NCBI GenBank assembly: GCA_016213625.1
Contig: JACQZZ010000066.1
Span: 1-64,000, forward strand
Direction: 5' to 3'
From: Actinomycetota bacterium
GTDB taxonomy: Bacteria > Actinomycetota > Acidimicrobiia > Acidimicrobiales > Ilumatobacteraceae
Length of the DNA: 64,000 bases
Shown piece after piece: positions 8,997-17,022 of this stretch. The notes under the pieces were generated by a model, which was given only the letters and a program-made list of their open reading frames with translations, had not been told where the DNA came from and did not search any database. The position numbers and the translations under genes were made by a program. Within the stretch, counting starts at the first letter, position 1. Each line of letters starts with the position of its first letter.

Positions 8997-9428
8997 TCAG
9001 GGAGCCACCACGTCGAACTCCACGTCGCGGTCGCCCTCGACGACCACGTAGTGCCCGGCTGCCAACTCGATGTCGATCGCGCACACCGAACCGGCCGCCA
9101 CGCCACGCACGGTCGCGACCTCGACGCCGTCGCGCGTGACCGCCACGGACACCGGCTCGCGGTTCTCGGCGTCGGCCTCCACCGACACCCGCACCATCCC
9201 TGCGGCGAGGTCGCTCGGCGTGCGCGAACCGAGCCCTCCGAACCCGCCGACCACGTCGTCGACCGTGATCACCACGGTGCGACCCGCGTCGAACTCGCCG
9301 GCCACGCACTCGGTGGGCGGCAGCGTGGTGGCCAGTTGTTCCGTTCCCCCGTCGTCGCCGCCGCACGCCACGGCGAGCAGTGCGAACGGCATCAGGAACC
9401 AGGCGGAGCGCACGCGACGATCGGTCAC
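8997..9428 (-). CDS. Small secreted lipoprotein
   Basis: 143 residues from GTG 9428. A signal peptide (SAWFLMPFALLAVACGG) ends in the lipobox LAVAC, followed by a Gly/Asp-rich linker. The mature part is beta-rich and acidic (VAGEFDAGRTVVITVDDV, SVEADAENREPVSVAV, GHYVVVEGD) and has two further cysteines. I do not recognise a family. The GTG overlaps the stop of the upstream hydrolase gene by four bases (GTGA), so translation is coupled. It may be an exported binding or scaffold protein. Confidence 0.75.
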   Translation of the reverse strand: MTDRRVRSAWFLMPFALLAVACGGDDGGTEQLATTLPPTECVAGEFDAGRTVVITVDDVVGGFGGLGSRTPSDLAAGMVRVSVEADAENREPVSVAVTRDGVEVATVRGVAAGSVCAIDIELAAGHYVVVEGDRDVEFDVVAP

Positions 9429-10135
9429 GGGGCGAGCACCAACGGCGGCAGCCATTCCTCCAGCCGCTCCCAGATGATGGCGTCGCTCTTCGCCAACAGG
9501 TGCCCATCGCCTGGGAGCCGCACCACCTCGCCGTGCCCGGCGATCATCCGCACCATGTCGCTCGCCTCCGGCGGGAGGATCTCGTCGCGCTCGCCGTGGA
9601 ACAGCAGGAACGGCGTGTCCTGTAGCCCACCCGCCAGCTCGCAGCCGGCGGATTGCGTGGCGAAGGTGGCCACGCCCGACACCATGTCGTTCAGGCCCAC
9701 GCCCACCCGCACGGCGACGGCACCGCCGAAGCTGTGCCCCATCAGCACCACCTTGTCCGCACCCGCGCCACCGATGGCCAGCTGCGCCGCCGCGGCGAGG
9801 TCGACGCAGCAGTGGTCGAGGTCGTTGGGCCGTCGATAGCTGACACGAAGCACCGGCACCCCACGCGCCGACCACTCCACCCCGAGCCGGTGGTACATCG
9901 CGTCACCGGGGCCGAGCAAACCTCCCATCGCGCCTCCGCACAGCACGAGCGCACCCGGCTGGCGGGGGGTGTCCTCCGGCGGTTCGTGCCAGAGGATGGT
10001 GAGCAGCCCACGCATCGTGTACATCTCCACGTGACGCAACGTCGGGGTGAGCATCACGTCGCTGGAGGCCATCACCTGCAGCGCGTCGAGCGGCGTGGTG
10101 GGCGCGTGTCCTGCGGTACCGAGCGGGTCGTCCAT
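9425..10135 (-). CDS. Alpha/beta hydrolase
   Basis: 236 residues from ATG 10135. The nucleophile elbow is GHSFGG (VVLMGHSFGGAVAV), the likely acid is Asp in HGERDEILPP, and the His is in PGDGHLL. ALVLCGGAMGGLLGPGD forms the oxyanion-side loop. The fold resembles dienelactone-hydrolase or alpha/beta serine esterases. It is the first gene of a two-gene unit with the lipoprotein and diverges from marR. A TAGGGT -10 (10148-10143, minus) lies seven bases before the ATG, so the message is probably leaderless. A 24-base in-frame extension upstream (ATG 10159) is less likely, as it would overlap the marR start. Confidence 0.85.
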   Translation of the reverse strand: MDDPLGTAGHAPTTPLDALQVMASSDVMLTPTLRHVEMYTMRGLLTILWHEPPEDTPRQPGALVLCGGAMGGLLGPGDAMYHRLGVEWSARGVPVLRVSYRRPNDLDHCCVDLAAAAQLAIGGAGADKVVLMGHSFGGAVAVRVGVGLNDMVSGVATFATQSAGCELAGGLQDTPFLLFHGERDEILPPEASDMVRMIAGHGEVVRLPGDGHLLAKSDAIIWERLEEWLPPLVLAP

Positions 10136-10141
10136 CGTGGC

Positions 10142-10148
10142 TACCCTA
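10142..10148. promoter_or_regulatory. Shared, symmetric -10 element TACCCTA between hydrolase and marR
   Basis: On the minus strand TAGGGT (10148-10143) is seven bases before ATG 10135. On the plus strand TACCCT (10142-10147) is ten bases before ATG 10158. The two genes are separated by only 22 bp, so one near-palindromic heptamer may serve both directions. Confidence 0.5.
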
Positions 10149-10157
10149 ACGCCACCC

Positions 10158-10658
10158 ATGAGCGACGTCCCGACCGACCCACGTCATCGCGAGCTCTACG
10201 AACTCGCCGTGCGCATCGGTCTCGCGTGGCGCGAGATCCGCCGTGGCGCGTCGGCATCGGGGCTGCGCGAATGGCTGTACGGCGACGGCGAGGAATCCAT
10301 CGAGCAGGGGCAGATGGACACGCTCGACCAGTTGGCGTTGCGGCCGGCGTGGCGGATGAGCGAGCTCGCCGAAGCGCTGCGCATCGACCCGTCGACGGTC
10401 ACCCGCGCGGTGCAGCGCCTCGAGAAGCTGGGCCTCGCCGAACGGTCACCCAGCAAGGAGGACGGCCGCGTGGTCGAGGTGCGCATCACCGATGCCGGGA
10501 GGGCACAGCACCAAGAGGTCGCAGAACGCCGCAGCGAGCTGATGACCCACATCTTCCGCCAGTACCGCACTCGCGAGCTGCCCGTCTTCGCCGACATGCT
10601 CGAGCGCTTCGTGCTCGCCGTCGACGACTTCGTCGCCACCCGCGACCCCCACCCCTGA
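10158..10658 (+). CDS. MarR-family transcriptional regulator
   Basis: 166 residues from ATG 10158. The winged helix-turn-helix is clear: LALRPAWRMSELAEALRIDP, STVTRAVQRLEKLGLAERS, then the wing KEDGRVVEVRITDAGR. N- and C-terminal helices form the dimer interface. It is divergent from the hydrolase-lipoprotein unit and probably controls it and itself through the shared -10 region; the effector is unknown. A strong 17-bp hairpin follows the gene. Confidence 0.9.
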   Translation: MSDVPTDPRHRELYELAVRIGLAWREIRRGASASGLREWLYGDGEESIEQGQMDTLDQLALRPAWRMSELAEALRIDPSTVTRAVQRLEKLGLAERSPSKEDGRVVEVRITDAGRAQHQEVAERRSELMTHIFRQYRTRELPVFADMLERFVLAVDDFVATRDPHP

Positions 10659-10670
10659 CCGACTCGTTGT

Positions 10671-10707
10671 GAATGCTCAGCGCCCGGCGGCCGGGCGCTG
10701 AGCATTC
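10671..10707 (+). terminator. Perfect 17-bp inverted repeat with 3-nt loop after marR
   Basis: GAATGCTCAGCGCCCGG and CCGGGCGCTGAGCATTC flank CGG with no mismatch. It begins 13 bp after the marR stop. It has no T tail, but its stability suggests a terminator; it also lies 42 bp before the sigR -10 and could be a site for a DNA-binding protein. Confidence 0.65.
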
Positions 10708-10748
10708 GACGGACCAGGGCACGAGAGGGCTGAAGGGCGGGCGGCGGG

Positions 10749-10754
10749 TAGGGT
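10749..10754 (+). promoter_or_regulatory. -10 element TAGGGT of the sigma-factor gene
   Basis: TAGGGT lies seven bases before ATG 10762, so the transcript is probably leaderless. Confidence 0.55.
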
Positions 10755-10761
10755 GCCGTCG

Positions 10762-11349
10762 ATGGCAGATCGGGCAGCCTTCGCGCAGGAGGCGATGCAG
10801 CACGCGGGGCAGTTGTACAACGCCGCGCTGCGCATGACGCGCAACAAATCCGACGCCGAAGACCTCGTCCAGGAGACCTACTTGCGGGCCTACCGCGGCT
10901 ACGGCAACTTCGAAGAGGGCACCAACCTCCGCGCCTGGCTGTTCCGCATTCTCACCAACACGTTCATCAACACGTACCGCGCCAAGCAGCGACGGGTGCA
11001 GGAGACCGACCTGAACGACGTGGAGGACCTCTACCTCTACCGGCGCATCGCCAACGTCGACGTCGCCAGCCGCAGCGCGGAGGACACGCTGTTCGAACTG
11101 TTCACCGACGACGAGGTGAAAGCCGCGCTGGAGAACCTGCCCGAGAACTTCCGACTTCCCGTCCTGCTCGCCGACGTGGAGGAGTTCTCCTACAAGGAGA
11201 TCGCCGAGATGCTCGACATCCCGATCGGCACCGTGATGTCGCGGCTCCACCGGGGAAGAAAAGCCATGCAGAAGGCGTTGGCCGACTACGCAACGGAACG
11301 CGGGCTCTTCGCCCGCACTCCCCCGACGGAAGACACCGCCGATGGCTGA
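10762..11349 (+). CDS. ECF-type RNA polymerase sigma factor (SigR/SigH-like)
   Basis: 195 residues. Region 2 has [20 protein letters not shown] and the [17 protein letters not shown] segment. Region 4 has [20 protein letters not shown] and [20 protein letters not shown]. The long region-2 insert with [19 protein letters not shown] is like SigR/SigH of Streptomyces and Mycobacterium, which direct the thiol-oxidative stress response. The stop overlaps the start of a zinc anti-sigma gene by eight bases, the standard sigR-rsrA arrangement, so the assignment to the redox class rests on sequence and context. Start chosen at ATG 10762; ATG 10753 is also in frame but lies inside the -10. Confidence 0.92.
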   Translation: MADRAAFAQEAMQHAGQLYNAALRMTRNKSDAEDLVQETYLRAYRGYGNFEEGTNLRAWLFRILTNTFINTYRAKQRRVQETDLNDVEDLYLYRRIANVDVASRSAEDTLFELFTDDEVKAALENLPENFRLPVLLADVEEFSYKEIAEMLDIPIGTVMSRLHRGRKAMQKALADYATERGLFARTPPTEDTADG

Positions 11350-11593
11350 CTGCTCAGAGACACTGCGCGAACTCGAGGCGTTCCTCGACGGAGAGCTCAC
11401 CACTGACACCACCGAAGGCATCCACGCGCACCTCGAGGGGTGCATGGACTGCCTCCAGGCCTTCGACTTCCACGCCGAACTGCGGATGGTGGTGCGTGAG
11501 AAGTGCAGCAACGACGAGATTCCGGCGGGGCTGCTGTCCCGCATCGAGCAGTGCTTCGGCGAGGATTTCGACGGCGACGGCACGATCGGCTGA
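11342..11593 (+). CDS. Zinc-binding anti-sigma factor (RsrA-like)
   Basis: 83 residues. Zinc motif H30-x3-C34-x2-C37 (HLEGCMDC) with C4 as the probable fourth ligand, as in the ZAS family. In RsrA, oxidation of these cysteines releases zinc and the sigma factor. FLDGEL and FHAELR fit the helices that wrap the sigma factor. It is co-translated with the sigma gene. C57 and C70 near the C-terminus are additional. Confidence 0.88.
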   Translation: MADCSETLRELEAFLDGELTTDTTEGIHAHLEGCMDCLQAFDFHAELRMVVREKCSNDEIPAGLLSRIEQCFGEDFDGDGTIG

Positions 11594-11636
11594 CCCGAAC
11601 CTTCCACGGATTGGGCACGGACCCGCTCCGGCTCGC

Positions 11637-11642
11637 TACGCT
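11637..11642 (+). promoter_or_regulatory. -10 element TACGCT of the 47-residue membrane protein gene
   Basis: TACGCT lies six bases before ATG 11649 (leaderless). Confidence 0.45.
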
Positions 11643-11648
11643 GACGGA

Positions 11649-11792
11649 ATGCTCGCGGTTATCTTCCACTGGTGGCTCGGCCTCCTGCTCGCGATCGTCG
11701 GTGGCCTGGCGGTCGTCGGCATCATCGCCGGGTACCTGAAGCAGGTCGTCGCCCCGCAGTACCCGGGCAAGCGCGCCCGACGCGACGACTGA
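11649..11792 (+). CDS. Single-pass small membrane protein (47 aa)
   Basis: One membrane helix (about residues 7-29, LGLLLAIVGGLAVVGIIAGY) is followed by a basic tail KRARRDD, predicting an inside C-terminus. A -10 with leaderless spacing precedes it and it ends 10 bp before the metalloprotease gene. I know no family. Its compact promoter and its position upstream of a gene in the same direction support it as real rather than a chance frame. Confidence 0.65.
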   Translation: MLAVIFHWWLGLLLAIVGGLAVVGIIAGYLKQVVAPQYPGKRARRDD

Positions 11793-11802
11793 CCTCGTCG
11801 CC

Positions 11803-12867
11803 ATGAACCCGGCGCCGAGCCCCATCGACTGGGACCGCGCCGAGCGAGTCGCCCTCAGCATCGCCGCCCGGCGGAGGCCGATCTCACCCTCCGCGGCCGC
11901 GCCCGCGCCGGAACTCGCGCCGACCGCGGTCATCGAGGACGCCATCCACGAGGTCACCGGACTTCGTCCGCCGCACGGTCCGGCGCAGGTGCAGTTCGTC
12001 GATCGACCGGCCTGGATCCGAGCCAACATCCAGTCGTTCCGCACATTGCTCGCGCCATTGCTCGACCGGTGGTCCGAGAAGCCGGTGGGCGGCAAGGGCG
12101 CGGCGGCCAACATCGCCCGTCAGGTGGCGGGCGCCGAAGTGGGGGCGATGCTCGGCTGGATGAGCACCCGGGTGCTCGGCCAGTACGACATCCTCGTCGG
12201 CCGCCGAGCGAGCGACGACGCCGTGTATCTCGTGGCACCGAATCTGACCGACATCGAGCAGCGCTACGGATTCGACCCGGCCGAGTTCCGTACGTGGGTC
12301 CTCCTCCACGAGCTCACGCACCGCGCCCAGTTCACCGGCGTGCCCTGGATGCGCGACCACTTCACCGGATTGATCGACACCAGCCTCTCGTTCGCCGACC
12401 CCGATCCCGCAGCCCTCGTCGGCGCGTTGCGCGACGCGCTCCGCAACCGTCGCGATGCGGCAGTCCAGGTCCGCGACGGCGGTGTGCTGGGCCTTGTCGC
12501 GTCACCCGAGCAGCGGGCGGTGATGGCTCGCATCGGCGGGCTGATGTCGCTGCTGGAAGGGCACGGCGACATCACGATGACGCGCGCTGCCGGCCCCTTG
12601 GTGCCCAACGCCGAGCGCTTCGAACGCATCCTCCGCGAGCGTCGCCGCAACACCAACCCGCTCAGCCGCACCGTCATGCGGCTCACGGGCGTGGAAGCCA
12701 AGCTGAACCAGTACGCCGCCGGCGTTCGCTTCATCACGGCCATCGAGACGGAGGCCGGCGAACGCGCCGTGGACCGTTGCTGGACGAGCCCCGACCACCT
12801 CCCGACACTGGAGGAGGTGCGGGTGCCCGCCATGTGGCTGGCCCGAACGGGGGCCACCGTTGGCTGA
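11803..12867 (+). CDS. Zinc-dependent metalloprotease, DUF2342/F420-associated family
   Basis: 354 residues. The zincin motif HELTHRAQF has H169, E170 and H173. The helical scaffold LLDRWSEKPVGGKG, GAEVGAMLGWMSTRVLGQYD and VAPNLTDIEQRYGFDP is typical of a family found almost only in Actinobacteria, listed as 'coenzyme F420 biosynthesis-associated' because of its phylogenetic profile rather than a shown reaction. RRNTNPLSRTVMRLTGVEAKLNQY near the C-terminus is also family-typical. The stop overlaps the tilS start by eight bases, so the two are co-translated. Any substrate is unknown. Confidence 0.9.
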   Translation: MNPAPSPIDWDRAERVALSIAARRRPISPSAAAPAPELAPTAVIEDAIHEVTGLRPPHGPAQVQFVDRPAWIRANIQSFRTLLAPLLDRWSEKPVGGKGAAANIARQVAGAEVGAMLGWMSTRVLGQYDILVGRRASDDAVYLVAPNLTDIEQRYGFDPAEFRTWVLLHELTHRAQFTGVPWMRDHFTGLIDTSLSFADPDPAALVGALRDALRNRRDAAVQVRDGGVLGLVASPEQRAVMARIGGLMSLLEGHGDITMTRAAGPLVPNAERFERILRERRRNTNPLSRTVMRLTGVEAKLNQYAAGVRFITAIETEAGERAVDRCWTSPDHLPTLEEVRVPAMWLARTGATVG

Positions 12868-13762
12868 CGACCCGCTCACCTCCGACGCCGCCACGTCGCT
12901 CCTCGCCCGCTGCACGTTTCCGCCCTCCGGCACGGAGGTGACCTGTGCGGTGTCCGGCGGCGCCGACTCCTCGGCGTTGCTCGTCCTCGCGGTGGCGGCG
13001 GGGTGTGTCGTCACGGCGGTGCACGTCGACCACGGGCTACGACCCGGGTCCGGCGTCGAGGCCGCGGTGGTGCGGCAACTGGCGGAACGCGTGGGCGCGG
13101 CGTTCCGGGCCACCGTCGTCCACGTCGGCGACGGGCCGAACCTCGAGGCACGAGCCCGCGAGGCGCGCTACGCCGTTCTGCCGGCTGATGTGCTCACCGG
13201 GCACACGGCCGATGACCAGGCCGAGACGGTGCTGGTGAACCTGTTGCGCGGCGCTGGGAGCAGCGGACTCGCCGCGATGCGACCCGGTCCACGGCGACCG
13301 CTCCTGGCGCTGCGTCGCGTGGACACCGAGGCCCTGTGCGCGGCCTTGGAGATCCCGGTCGTCCACGACCCGTCGAACGTCGATCCCCGCCATCAACGGA
13401 ACCGGGTGCGACACGAATTGCTCCCGTTGCTCGCCGACATCGGCCGACGCGACCCCGTGCCCGTGCTCACCCGCCAGGCGGATCTGTTGCGCGACGAGGC
13501 CGACCTGCTCGACGCGTTGGCCGCGGCCATCGACCCCACCGACGCCAAGGCACTCGCTGCCGCGCCGCCGCCGCTCGCCCGCCGCGCCGTGCGCCGCTGG
13601 CTGACGACCGACCATCCACCCGACGCGGCGACCGTGGAACGCGTGCTCGACGTGGCTCGGGGCCGGGCCGTCGCCACCGAGGTCGGCGAGGGGCGACGGG
13701 TGCACCGCCATCGCCAGCAACTCCAGCTCCACCCTTGGGCAAGCTCGCATTCCAACGACTAA
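12860..13762 (+). CDS. tilS: tRNA(Ile)-lysidine synthase
   Basis: 300 residues from TTG 12860. The PP-loop ATPase motif is SGGADSSALL near residue 32; HVDHGLRPGS, GHTADDQAETVLVNLLRGAG and DPSNVDPRHQRNRVRHELLPLL are the conserved TilS blocks. It converts C34 of tRNA-Ile(CAU) to lysidine, so the tRNA reads AUA. It lacks the long C-terminal domain of E. coli TilS, as in many Actinobacteria. It is translationally coupled to the metalloprotease gene. Confidence 0.93.
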   Translation: MADDPLTSDAATSLLARCTFPPSGTEVTCAVSGGADSSALLVLAVAAGCVVTAVHVDHGLRPGSGVEAAVVRQLAERVGAAFRATVVHVGDGPNLEARAREARYAVLPADVLTGHTADDQAETVLVNLLRGAGSSGLAAMRPGPRRPLLALRRVDTEALCAALEIPVVHDPSNVDPRHQRNRVRHELLPLLADIGRRDPVPVLTRQADLLRDEADLLDALAAAIDPTDAKALAAAPPPLARRAVRRWLTTDHPPDAATVERVLDVARGRAVATEVGEGRRVHRHRQQLQLHPWASSHSND

Positions 13763-13803
13763 CCTGAGCCCACATTCACTGCACGACGTTGGAGGTGGGC
13801 GCG

Positions 13804-14313
13804 ATGCCCCCGAGGCTGCGCGGGAAGTGGGCGCTCGGCATTACGCCTCGCAACTTCACGTGGTTCATGAAAGACAAACTGGCGGTCTGCGAACGTCCGG
13901 GCGGCTACGGCGACAACCATCGCCGCGTCCGCCGTCAGGAAGAGATCATCTGGCTGCGCGAGAACGGGTTCGGCTGTGTCATCAGCATCATCCCCGCGCC
14001 CCACAACCTCCACAACTACGACGAGCTCGGGTTGCCCTACCTGCATCGCCCGTTCACCGGCACCGACGATCTCGGGCTGTGGCTCAAGTCGTTCTACACC
14101 GAGCTCCAGGGACTGCTGGAGGCCAGCACGAAGGTGATGGTGCACAACGACTCGGTCGATGATCGCGTCATCGGCATCCTCGGCGGCTACATCCGGTGGA
14201 GCCGCATGGTCGACGACCCGTCGATGGCCATCAACCTCACCGAGCGCATCGCCAAGCGCCAGCTCGACCCCTTCGCCCGCGAGGTCATCCTCATGGCGCA
14301 CGAACTCCGCTGA
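13804..14313 (+). CDS. Dual-specificity-phosphatase-like protein lacking the catalytic cysteine
   Basis: 169 residues from ATG 13804, with GGAGG (13791-13795) eight bases upstream. The fold pattern of a DSP is visible: a strand/loop at GFGCVISIIPAPHNL, YDELGLPYLHRPFTGTDD in place of the general-acid loop, a helix (FYTELQGLLEAS) and the phosphate-binding segment KVMVHNDSVDDR. In DSPs this reads H-C-x5-R; here it is H114-N115-x5-R121, so the nucleophile is Asn. It cannot catalyse the normal reaction unless another nucleophile is used. It may bind phosphorylated ligands as a pseudophosphatase. It lies after tilS on the same strand with its own Shine-Dalgarno. Confidence 0.65.
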   Translation: MPPRLRGKWALGITPRNFTWFMKDKLAVCERPGGYGDNHRRVRRQEEIIWLRENGFGCVISIIPAPHNLHNYDELGLPYLHRPFTGTDDLGLWLKSFYTELQGLLEASTKVMVHNDSVDDRVIGILGGYIRWSRMVDDPSMAINLTERIAKRQLDPFAREVILMAHELR

Positions 14314-14322
14314 CCCCACAAG

Positions 14323-16251
14323 TCAGCCGGCGGCCACCAGGTCGACCACCGAGTGCAGTGACCCGGTCGAGGCCATGCACACGGACCCGCCGGTCATGTT
14401 CAGGCTCACCGTCGCGCTCGCGATGGAGTCGGCATTGGTGGACACCACCGATGCGGCGGGTTGCGGCTCGCCGCAGTTCCACATGAACACCGCGCCCGGA
14501 AGGCCTGCGGTGATGACCGACACCGTGAACTGCGCTCGCGTGGCCCCCGGCACCGACACCGGCACCCGCACCACCTGCGTGGTCAACGCACCGGTCGAGC
14601 GCGAATCGAACAGCCGAGCCGGCGCCGCCGTCGACAACACCGTCGTGCCCGTCCACGCGCCGGTCACGTCGAGCACCACGTGCACCGACGACGTCGCCGA
14701 CACGCACACGCCGCTGTCGTTCGTGCGCACCACGGCCGAGAACACCTGGGTGGGCACCGCCTGGAAGGGCAGGATCCACGGGGTACCGCCACACGCGCCG
14801 ATGCCGATGCTGCCCGCCGCAGCAGCGGCCAGCAGGGTCACGGTCACCGTCGCGGCCTTGGAGCCGGCCGGCACGCCCATCGCCTTCAGCGAGGCCGACT
14901 TCGTCCCATTGGCGGGGATGGCCGTTCCCGAGCGAGTGTCGAGCGCACGCTTGGCCACGATCGGCTGGAGGCCGACGCCGTCGCTGGCGAGGTAGCCCAC
15001 CACGTCCATGCGCACGTCGACGGCGGTGCTCGCGGTCAGGCAGATGGTGCCGTTCGTCACCGCCACCTCCGTGGTGGTGGCGCTCAACCGGCCGGGCATG
15101 AAGTTCAGGCTCGTGGTGCCGTTGGCGCCGGAGGCGCACGAGTGGACGGCCACGTTGCCGCGGTTGGCGATGTTGCGCACCGACAATCGCACCATCACTC
15201 CGGACGTACCCGCCGCGACACCGCTGAGCGCGTCGACGCGAACGGTGGTGGTCTGCCCGGCGGCGAGCTTGCGACCGCCCGAGTCGAACGCGAGCACTGG
15301 CGCCACGAACTGCCACATCGAGCCGGCCGCGACCGGCGGCGTGGTGGCCGGCGGCGTGGTGGCGGGTGGTGTGGTGGCGGGTGGTGTGGTGGCCGGTGGT
15401 GCCGTGGAGGCCGGCGGCGTCGGGGCGGTTCCACCGGGTTGTGCGGGCACGGCCGTGACCGAGCACCCGTCAACGGCCTTCACCGTGGGATACGGATTGA
15501 CCGCTGCCCCGCCCTTGGGGTGCACCTCGAAGTGGAGGTGCGGCGAACCGGCGTTGCCGGTCATCCCGACGTACCCGATGATCTGCCCGGCCTTCACGGT
15601 CGATCCGACCTTCAACCCAGGGGCGAACGCGCTCAGGTGCGCATAGAAGAAGTAGGTGCCGTCCGCACGCAGCAAGCGCCACGCGTTGCCCGACAACGAC
15701 CCCGGCGAATCCCAGACCTGCTTGCTGATGGTGCCGTCGTCGACGGCGTAGATGTTCAGCCCGGCCTTGGCGATGATGTCGACACCCTCGTGCAGGCGGC
15801 CGCCCGAACGGGGCGCTCGCCAGGTGTCGGCGAACCAGCACTGCCCCTGCACGGGGAACTGCCGGATGGCGACCGCGCCGCCGGCCGGTGCGGTGGTGGC
15901 CGGTGCAGTGGTGGCCGGTGCGGTGGTGGGGGGCGTCGCTCCTGCAGGAAGGCAGAGGACGCGTCCGGGCACGATGACCGTGGCGATCGTCGCGCCGTTG
16001 GCCGCGAGCAGCGCGGTCATGCCGACCTTGAGCCGCTGGGAGATACGGCTCCAGCTGTCACCGGAGACCACGGTGTAGGTGGCACCGGTGCACACCGGTG
16101 CCTTGGCGGCGTCGGCCGTGGTCACGGCCGAGACCAACGGGATCGCGAACAGTGTGGTGGCCAGCAACGCGACGACCAGGGCTCCGCGGGGTCCGCGGCG
16201 GAGGACCACGTCGCCGTGTCCTTCGTTCCGTGGTCCCGCGTCCTGCCGCAT
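14323..16251 (-). CDS. Secreted LysM-M23 metallopeptidase with three C-terminal repeat domains
   Basis: 642 residues from ATG 16251, with AGAAGG six bases upstream. A signal/anchor helix (about 19-45) is followed by LysM (about 52-100, YTVVSGDSWSRISQRL), an Ala/Thr/Pro linker, and a LytM/M23 domain (about 130-250) with zinc ligands HEGVD near residue 155 and SPHLHFEVH near 235. Such enzymes cleave peptidoglycan cross-bridges. A second (T)PPAT-type linker leads to three tandem ~112-residue modules (about 307-642) containing LDTRS or FDSRS, paired cysteines, and ends like VRMDVVGY and VVLDVTGAW. The same module type occurs in the protein at 47705-50140. It is divergent from the SIMPL gene. Confidence 0.88.
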   Translation of the reverse strand: MRQDAGPRNEGHGDVVLRRGPRGALVVALLATTLFAIPLVSAVTTADAAKAPVCTGATYTVVSGDSWSRISQRLKVGMTALLAANGATIATVIVPGRVLCLPAGATPPTTAPATTAPATTAPAGGAVAIRQFPVQGQCWFADTWRAPRSGGRLHEGVDIIAKAGLNIYAVDDGTISKQVWDSPGSLSGNAWRLLRADGTYFFYAHLSAFAPGLKVGSTVKAGQIIGYVGMTGNAGSPHLHFEVHPKGGAAVNPYPTVKAVDGCSVTAVPAQPGGTAPTPPASTAPPATTPPATTPPATTPPATTPPVAAGSMWQFVAPVLAFDSGGRKLAAGQTTTVRVDALSGVAAGTSGVMVRLSVRNIANRGNVAVHSCASGANGTTSLNFMPGRLSATTTEVAVTNGTICLTASTAVDVRMDVVGYLASDGVGLQPIVAKRALDTRSGTAIPANGTKSASLKAMGVPAGSKAATVTVTLLAAAAAGSIGIGACGGTPWILPFQAVPTQVFSAVVRTNDSGVCVSATSSVHVVLDVTGAWTGTTVLSTAAPARLFDSRSTGALTTQVVRVPVSVPGATRAQFTVSVITAGLPGAVFMWNCGEPQPAASVVSTNADSIASATVSLNMTGGSVCMASTGSLHSVVDLVAAG

Positions 16252-16326
16252 TCCTTGCCTTCTCTCGCCGCAGGAGAGGTATCGGTCGAATCCGGCATCG
16301 TCTTGAATCGTGCGACACTGTGCGCC

Positions 16327-16962
16327 ATGGCCTCCGTCACCGTTCGCGGCACCGCCGCCGCTTCCGTCACCCCCGATCGCGCCGAACTCAGCCTCGAGGT
16401 CAGCCATCGGGCCATGGACGCGGCCGGCGCGCTCGACCACGTCGCGGCGCACTCGCAGCAACTGGAGGACATCCTGCTCCGCCACGGCCTCGGGCGCGAC
16501 GACTGGGCCACCGAGGGCGTGCAGGTCGGCGAGGACGTCGAGTGGCGCAACAACCAACAGGTACGCGTGGGCTACGTGGCCTCCACTGCGATCACGGTCA
16601 CCGTGCGGAGCCTCGATCTGGTGGGCGTCGTCGTGCGCGACACGGTCACCGAGGCAGGGGCGAGCGTGCGCCGACTGAGCTGGCGGGTCGATCGCGACAA
16701 TCCGGCGCGCCGGGCGCTGCTGGCCGATGCCGCACGCGATGCGCGCGTGCGCGCCACCTCGTACGCCGAGGCGCTGGACCTGCAACTGGGCGAGGTGGAG
16801 CTGATCAGCGAGGCCCCCATCAACCCGGAGCCGAACCCGATGCTGCGCGCCGCCGCGGCGCCGATGATGGACTCGGCGAAGATCGGCGGCGAGGTGGAGG
16901 TGAGCGCCGGGCTGGTGGAGCTCAGCGCCGATGTCCACGTGCGGTTCGCACTCCTCCGCTGA
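16327..16962 (+). CDS. SIMPL domain protein (DUF541)
   Basis: 211 residues. The SIMPL signature is visible as VTVRGTAAASVTPDRAELSLEV near the N-terminus, then two similar beta-alpha halves (VASTAITVTVRSLDLVGVVV, RALLADAARDARVRATSYAEAL) and a C-terminal VEVSAGLVELSADVHVRFAL strand. No signal peptide is evident, so it may be cytosolic or wall-associated. The family is widespread and its function is not settled (oxidative stress links in some cases). GACACT seven bases before ATG 16327 may be a -10 for a leaderless message. Confidence 0.85.
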   Translation: MASVTVRGTAAASVTPDRAELSLEVSHRAMDAAGALDHVAAHSQQLEDILLRHGLGRDDWATEGVQVGEDVEWRNNQQVRVGYVASTAITVTVRSLDLVGVVVRDTVTEAGASVRRLSWRVDRDNPARRALLADAARDARVRATSYAEALDLQLGEVELISEAPINPEPNPMLRAAAAPMMDSAKIGGEVEVSAGLVELSADVHVRFALLR

Positions 16963-17010
16963 ACCGCCACGCCCGGTACCTCCATGAGGGTCGCGCGGGC
17001 TACCGGTGGG

Positions 17011-17016
17011 TAACCT
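17011..17016 (+). promoter_or_regulatory. -10 element TAACCT of the epimerase operon
   Basis: TAACCT lies six bases before GTG 17023, consistent with a leaderless transcript for the three-gene operon. Confidence 0.5.
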
Positions 17017-17022
17017 GAGAGT

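Noticed and set aside
14461-16962. Plus-strand frame of 833 codons across the M23 peptidase and SIMPL gene
   Set aside because: Its N-terminal part is antisense to the LysM-M23 gene; the C-terminal part is the true SIMPL gene read from an upstream position. The SIMPL start at 16327 fits the family.
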